A DNA stretch of 64,000 nucleotides from Chytridium lagenaria (Eukaryota > Chytridiomycota > Chytridiomycetes > Chytridiales > Chytridiaceae). Below are positions 58,301 to 64,000 of this stretch, piece after piece. The stretch covers positions 1 to 64,000 of the forward strand of contig JAHLKC010000029.1 of the NCBI GenBank assembly GCA_025449115.1. The letters are read 5' to 3'. Below the pieces are notes generated by a model. That model was given only the letters and a program-made list of their open reading frames with translations, did not search any database and was not told the DNA's origin. Numbering within the stretch: position 1 is the stretch's first letter; each line of letters starts with the position of its first letter. The translations under genes were made by a program, and so were the position numbers.

Positions 58301-59445
58301 GCTGCGAAACAAAGAAATCGATTAGCTCACGGCGAGATGCAAATAAAGAGAAAAAAAAAGAGAACAAGATATGGAGACGGTACGAGAGATTATTATAAAG
58401 AAATAGGGGAATGGAAGAAAATATTATAGGAAATACTCACATTGCCAAGCCGGAAGCTGCAACAGCACCAACAGACTGAATGACAATATGCACCCACATC
58501 CACTGCCTATTAATAGCCGCAATAGATCTCGCATACCTCGCCCAATAAATACCAAACGGGAACAAAATCTGCCAAACAATAAACATGCCGATACCATGAA
58601 TTCGTTTCGCGCCGACATCCGCCTCTGATCGTATGTCTGCATCTCCATCCCCAAACCGAATAATGTAAGCTCCCCTGTTAAGCCCGTGGTAGGTTGCCCA
58701 GGTTGTTGCAGGAGTTGAGTCGGGGTTGATGTTGTAGGCCCAGATGACCTCAGTGTGCTGACGGGGTCAATGAGGGCATGGGCAATGTCGTTGGGGTTTG
58801 GGGTGGTGAAACGACGGAATTCGACGAGGGCGACGCCGTTGCGGTTGAAGGAGACGTGGGGGCTGGCGTCGCGGGGCGCGTCGGTGAGGATACGGGGTCC
58901 AGGGTTTGTAATCTTTTTATATATATGAAAGGAACGAAGATTATTAGGTAAATGGTGCTGTGTTGTGCTGTGGTAAAATCTTTTACCGGTGTCTGATAGT
59001 TGCCTGTTGGAGACAGGTTGAACAGAGTCATAAACCCTGTAGTGTTGATGTACACGAGCAAGAAATCCGCGGTCAACATACTCCTCCCAAACCCAAGAGC
59101 AAACCAAGAGTTGAGCAAAGTAGGGGTGTTGGTTCTTGGAATCAACGGTGCGTTTTGCTTCCCATTGACGACGGCAGCAGTCCCGTTGAACATTAAAGCA
59201 GCATGTATCATTTCATTTCTGCTGCCCTCATTCTCGAGGGACCAAAAGAGAGTGAGTGCACCTGCGGTGCGGTCAAAACCGTTCTCGACAAAATCGAAAG
59301 CGCTAAAGTTGAACGAGACACCAGGGACGACGGGTAAGTTGTCCTTGTCAAGAAAGTCGGCTGTGGTGGTTGACGGGAAGATGGCAAGAAGGAGGGTGAA
59401 GATGTAGACTAGAGGGAGGACGATGGCAGTAGTAGTGGTAGTCAT
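55316..59445 (-). CDS. DOMON-cytochrome b561-cytochrome b5-FAD/NAD(P) reductase fusion
   Basis: Start at ATG 59445 gives a signal anchor (AIVLPLVYIFTLLLAIFP). A DOMON domain follows (59360-58760, WFALGFGRSMLTADFLLVYI), which in relatives binds haem or sugar. The b561 membrane core (58610-57900) has four haem-ligand His candidates: RIHGIGM, WVHIVIQ, HPIIGF and LHDWFGR. A cytochrome b5 domain (57650-57280) shows HPGG at 57432-57421. The reductase has SRYFTPIS (FAD), TAGSGLAPALQML (nucleotide) and VVVCGPRAF (C-terminal lobe, 55520). About ten introns. One chain could thus carry electrons from cytosolic NAD(P)H through b5 and b561 to an outer acceptor, perhaps ferric iron. Frame changes lie near 58750 and in the C-run region 55590-55700. 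Confidence 0.8.
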
Positions 59446-60204
59446 GGTTGTGTTTCTGTATTTGGCAGTTGCAGTTGTAGTGGTATTATTGGATGGATGA
59501 TAATGCCCAGTAGCAGGGTTAGAAGTGATATCAGCGTGTTGCTGAAGACGTTGATGATGATGACGTATCATCAGCCTGTAGCTGCTGTCGTTATCGTTTG
59601 TCCAGAAGGATATTCCAGAGTCAAAACCGAATACACGAAAAAACCACCGATGAATAAATAAATAAAATAAAAATAATTATTACATATGTATTCAAAAAGA
59701 AAGAAATCTTGTTGTTGGACCCCCAATCATCATTTGAACAATAGATAATTAAAATAATTAAATAATTATTAAAAATAATTAATTATAAAAAGTCTTGGTC
59801 CTTGGACTAAAAACTCAATAGGTAATAATTAACAAACGGTCAATTACCGCATGTGTGTAACAGCCTCAACTTAATTAAGTTTATGTATATAAATAATAGT
59901 TTTAATTTACAAATTAAATTGTTCTGTGCCTTCTGGAAACAATTTATTTAAAAAAACATTAAGAAATATAACTGGCCTTGAAATAAATTAAAAATGTCAC
60001 TAATAACTTTTCTACACTCGATGCAGTATTTAATATAAAGTACAAAAACCATCCCCATTAAAAAGGGTAAAATTAATTAAAGAAAATATAAAAAAACTCA
60101 AGTAAAAAAAAGCAGCAGTCGTGTTAACAGATAACAAAAAGTGTGCATGACATGTAGATTAATGCAGTGTTAAAAATAACGAGGAAAAAAAAAGGATAAT
60201 CAAA
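59446..60204. other. AT-rich intergenic region
   Basis: Between the end of the RBR ligase gene and the start of the redox fusion, both on the minus strand. AT-rich, TATA-like sequences abundant, no gene seen. Confidence 0.5.
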
Positions 60205-62310
60205 CTAATGCCCCCAATCTAACTCTTCCTCATCCCCAAATTCATCTTCAAAATTCACTTCCTCTATTCTGTTCCCATCAGGTATCCGTCCCTCGTTATC
60301 TTCAAACAGTCGGTTATAGCATTGAGATCGCTTATCATTGTAATGCGCGTAAGGGTTGGACGCTTTAAGCGTATCTCCACATAGCTAGAAAATAAATTGG
60401 TAAAGATACCATCATCAATCGAGAAGGAAAAAAAAAAAATCGAAATGTAATAGGTGGAAAGGAATACTCACGTAGCAGAAATGTGTCTCGCAAACTCGGC
60501 ACTGTTAAAAATTAAATTAGTATATTTACACTAACAACTTAGGAAAATGAAGTAAAAAAACCGAAAGAGAAGATACAAGGATCTCACCGTAATATGCGAA
60601 CATCCATAAGATCGCTGCACCGACACGCAACAAGACTAAAGAAAAAAAAGCAAAACAACACAATCAATAACCCTAACAAACCACAAAAAAGGTAAGCGAG
60701 TAAGAAGGATAACCTACGGGACAACTCTGCGTATTCGACTTTAACCACTCTGCATTCAACGCCTCATCATTCAAATCTCGAAGCGCCTTTTCAAGCACCT
60801 TCCTTCCATACCGAATCTCCAGCGTCCTCTTCACTGCATCCGACGCATCCCGATATTCTTTTGCCACTTCCAAAATCTTTGAGATCTTACAAAACTGCGC
60901 ATACCCCTAAAACCATCATTAAGTATGAAACAACGAAAATGCAAATCCAAACAAAATGGAACAAAAATGGAACAAAACCACTCACATGCCACGTTCTCCC
61001 ACAAAAAAAACAAAACGCAAACCGACACGACGGGCATATACACAACTTCTCATCCCCAGTCTCCTTAATCACTGGACTCTGACACAGAGGTCTCGGACAA
61101 TACGTCACATCCATCCTCCCCTCCAACGCCTGCTTCATCTTCAGCTCCGTATACCTCGCAAACAACTCCTCCCCCACAATCGCAAGAACCTCCGAATCAT
61201 CCACCGTGATCAACGGGATCGCCTTGACCACAGCAGACCCTGGAAGCGGCGCCGCATCAATCGCAGCTCTCGCTTGTTTCTTTTTACACGATTCATCGGG
61301 ACATGCGACTTGTTTGATTTCACCTTTGAACCACTATCAGCAAAAAATGTATACCCCCCCCGAAACAACGCACCTTCTTGAATCATCAACGAGAAATAAT
61401 CCTTCAAACATTCCCTACAATACGAATGTCGACAAGCGTTGAAACAGAGACACAGAGCTCCCTTCATATCATCAAAACAAATCCCACACGTCACAAGCGA
61501 TTGATCAAACAATTTTGCGACTGGCGCTTATCATGCTCTAATATCGCGTCCGTGATATCCGCGAGCTTGTTATTCCACATGGTCGAGATAACATGATGCG
61601 ACGTTTCCGTGTTCAATCTTCATGAAGAACCAGCACAGATGCCTTCAACTCCGGGTCTTATAAAGAGTCAGTCACGATATAAAAAAAAAGGTTAAAATCA
61701 CTCACCCATCTCCACCAATTTTAAAAACCCCGTCATCTCCTCTTTCACGAAATCACACATCCCATACATCACCACCTCCCCTTCCTCCTTCCTCCACATC
61801 CCCAACAACCGTTTTCGAAGTCTCGCCAACCGTCGTGGAGACATCCATCCACATTCCAGTGAAATCGACGGGCCGCACGTTAACGGGTATCCTGGTGGTA
61901 ATCGAAACCGTATCATTACAGGTGGGACATGTTGAACGGGGAGGAGAACAGGGGGAGGCGCCGGTGTATCTGTGGGTGGGGTGGGAGATGTCGCAGGTGT
62001 GGGGATAGGTGGTGGCAATGTTGTCTCTGTTGTCGGTGGGATAGGAGACGTCGTAGATGTTGCAGGAGGAAGATCTCCACCGACTCTTAAGAAGATCTCA
62101 TCAGGCAATGACACTGCAACCGAAAGCCATCCAAGTACTCTATAAAGTCATTAATCACCTGAACCGGACGGTCTCACCATGTCAAAACTCCTTCAAACAA
62201 ACTCACCCTCCATCCCCGATATGTTCAAACGAAAAGTCTTCCTCGAATATAGCTTTCAACGCTACCAATTCATCTTCAAGTTCAGGAGCCGTGGTGACGG
62301 TGGGCGTCAT
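60205..62310 (-). CDS. ITT1-like: RWD-RBR E3 ubiquitin ligase, RNF14/Itt1-like
   Basis: Start at ATG 62310: ELEDELVALKAIFEEDFSFE is the beginning of an RWD domain, which contains a Pro/Thr-rich insert (62060-61930) before RFRLPPGYPL. RING1 is CGICFDD..CRHSYCRECLKDYF (61490-61400). The IBR domain is YCPRPLCQSP..CPSCRFAFCFFCG (61110-61010). RING2 spans 60725-60490 with the likely catalytic Cys in SYGCSHIT, then CRVCETHFCY and LCGD. The acidic tail ends FGDEEELDWGH at 60205. RBR enzymes take ubiquitin from E2 onto the RING2 Cys before transfer. RNF14/Itt1 relatives act in translation quality control. Six or more introns; no frame problem was noticed in the domain exons. Confidence 0.85.
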
Positions 62311-62754
62311 GGTTTGTAACGATCGTACTTCTGTGAGCCTTTGCCAAATTTACAGATGGTGGACTTTTTTTCGACATGCATGGTTTTAAATTTGACGTGG
62401 GTCATGATCCAAAAAACCATGGATCTTTATATTTCACCGCATATACTGCGGTAGGATATCATTACCATGCAGCAACTCCGCCTCTTCCACCCTCCTCTCT
62501 GCCTCTTCCCAAACATATTCCTCAACACATCCACCGCCACAAGAATGACCTTTCTCGCATTCGGGTGGTCAATCCCCAACTCCATCAATTGTAAGAAGAA
62601 TAAATCAACCATGCAAAGACGTACCTCTTAATATGTTGACAGTTTTGCGGTGGTGGTGTAGAAATGGGGCGGGACACACGAATGGCGAGGGAAATGTGAT
62701 GATACGGGAGTCGCGACGGGGTGGAGAGGAGGTGGTGTTGTACGTTGAGGTGGT
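62311..62754. other. upstream of the RBR gene; weak exon-like frame
   Basis: A minus-strand frame at 62612-62427 contains MELGIDHPNARKVILVAVDVL, which looks protein-like but is isolated, with no splice partner found. Otherwise non-coding. Confidence 0.3.
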
Positions 62755-63000
62755 GAAGGAGTTTCAGCGTGGATTTGGTTGTAATGTTGCATGTGAGGAG
62801 AGTGGGGTTGAGAAAGCTGTAGGTTGACTGGTGATGATGGAGTTTCAGCGTATATAAGGTTGCATGTGAGGAGAGTGGGGTTGAGAAAGCTGTAGATTGA
62901 CTGGTGATGGTGGAGTTTCAGCGTGGATTTGGTGGTTGTAAGGTTGCATGTGAGGAGAGTGGGGTTGAGAAGCTGTAGGTTGACTGGAATGAGTTGGGAG
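62755..63000. repeat. three-copy tandem repeat, period about 73-84 bp
   Basis: GCATGTGAGGAGAGTGGGGTTGAGA recurs near 62789, 62862 and 62946, each followed by AAGCTGTAG(G/A)TTGACTGG. Long minus-strand open frames here are a by-product of the repeat. Confidence 0.85.
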
Positions 63001-64000
63001 ACGCGGGGGATGACGAGGAGCTGGGATGATGGCTTGTTGTGTTGTTTGTTGTTGTGTGAATGCATATAGCCTTTATTGTGGATGGGATCGTTTGAGCTTT
63101 GTTAGAGGACGAGTGATGGTTCATTCTTGTGATTACTATGAATTTTAGTGGATTGCTTTGACGTAATAAATTCAGTTTGCGCCAAATCCATCCTTCTTTA
63201 CTGTAATATTGAATATTTGAAAGTCGCAATCGGTGTTTTTATTTTCTTGCGCTTCATCACACTTACAGTCCGCAGCAATTCATCAAATAGTTTGGGGCCT
63301 GAGTACTCTCTATGCCATGAATTTGGGGGGGTGAAGACAGCTGTTGGGGAATTGTCGTTGAGGAAATTGTCAGTTGCAGTGTAGGTTCACGTAATAAATA
63401 ACACTGGATGACAAAACAATAATAAAAAAAAATGGTCACATTATTAGTCTTATCGTGCATGTTAGGCTTAAAGGGTAATTGCTTATATTTCACGAGACAT
63501 TAAGATCTCGATGACAGCTTTTTAGCGTCCCGGTCAACCAAAACAAAAAACCACGATAAAATAATTAAAGTTGAGCAATATATTACGATTTCTTTACATT
63601 CTCTATACGAAACGGGCGGGGTGTGAACAAAACAATAATAAAGGAAAACCCAAGAGGTAAAAGAATGTTTTCTCGCACAAAATAAAAAAGAGTATCCAAA
63701 AAAAAGCCCAACGATCATTTGAAACCAAAGGACCAACGATCATTTGAAACCAAAGAAGAAATGGGGGGAAAGCACCAACACAAGATCTAAAAGATGGGAC
63801 AAGACGTAAGATAGAAAAGGGCGTGGACAATTAGATGTATAGTAATATCAACGATGGAGGGGAAAACATTAAGGTAATCAACAAGGGGTTTAAAAAGTAG
63901 ATATAGGAAGGTGAAAAGGGGGGGGGGGTCATGCTATTTATATAAAAAACTTAGTATAACATGCAATGAAGGGGTAAAGGAATCTTGGGGTGGGCTTGAA
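63001..64000. other. gene-poor right edge
   Basis: No supported gene. Contains a tandem pair of CCAACGATCATTTGAAACCA units (63708-63755) and a G10-type run near 63921. Confidence 0.5.

Noticed and set aside
62628..63065. 145-codon minus-strand frame
   Set aside because: It is the tandem repeat translated; composition and periodicity follow the DNA unit.

Overview
The window reads as a piece of an intron-rich fungal nuclear genome. Evidence is the many short GT-AG introns, a class V myosin with six IQ motifs and a dilute domain, a KIN1/MARK kinase with a KA1 tail, a hybrid histidine kinase, WSC-domain secreted proteins, a fungal-style half-tRNA-primed Ty1/copia element, and TTAGGG-type telomeric motifs. 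An early-diverging fungus, most likely a chytrid, fits best; this is inference from gene content, not a database match.

The left third (1-21 kb) looks subtelomeric and gene-poor. Two minus-strand LINE copies lie head to tail at 1-4.57 kb. Each begins at its 5' end with exactly two TTAGGG units. The leftmost still has an ORF1/ORF2 stop-start overlap of the form TAATG and the beginning of an AP-type endonuclease. Next come degenerate subtelomeric repeats, an interstitial telomeric tract (5540-5587) and long AT-rich stretches. At 12926-18774 sits a complete but frame-damaged Ty1/copia element on the minus strand, with two LTRs of about 500 bp, a 5-bp target duplication, a polypurine tract, and a primer site complementary to the anticodon arm of initiator tRNA-Met. 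To its right are decayed coding remnants, including an F-box-like one.

From about 22 kb the window is a normal gene-bearing region. On the plus strand are a small Ser-rich protein (22079-22383), an unrecognised protein with about seven membrane segments (23665-25601), myosin V (26290-32486) and a KIN1/MARK-like kinase (33667-36502). Converging on the kinase is a minus-strand hybrid histidine kinase with a receiver domain (36789-39701). Two tandem minus-strand paralogues follow (40672-45442 and 46130-52936), each a secreted PQQ-type beta-propeller, Ig/ASH-like domain and WSC-domain protein; the second has five WSC units. A four-copy satellite (54236-55110) separates them from a minus-strand redox fusion, DOMON, cytochrome b561, cytochrome b5 and FAD/NAD(P) reductase (55316-59445), and from an RWD-RING1-IBR-RING2 ubiquitin ligase (60205-62310).

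Together these genes suggest polarity and transport (myosin V, KIN1), osmotic or stress sensing (hybrid kinase), and cell-surface carbohydrate and redox work (WSC/PQQ proteins, DOMON-b561 fusion). They are not an operon. A recurring oddity is that many otherwise well-conserved genes change frame by one base at homopolymer runs, mostly G/C or A/T. This looks more like consensus error in the assembly than wholesale pseudogenisation. Exact gene models should be read with that in mind.
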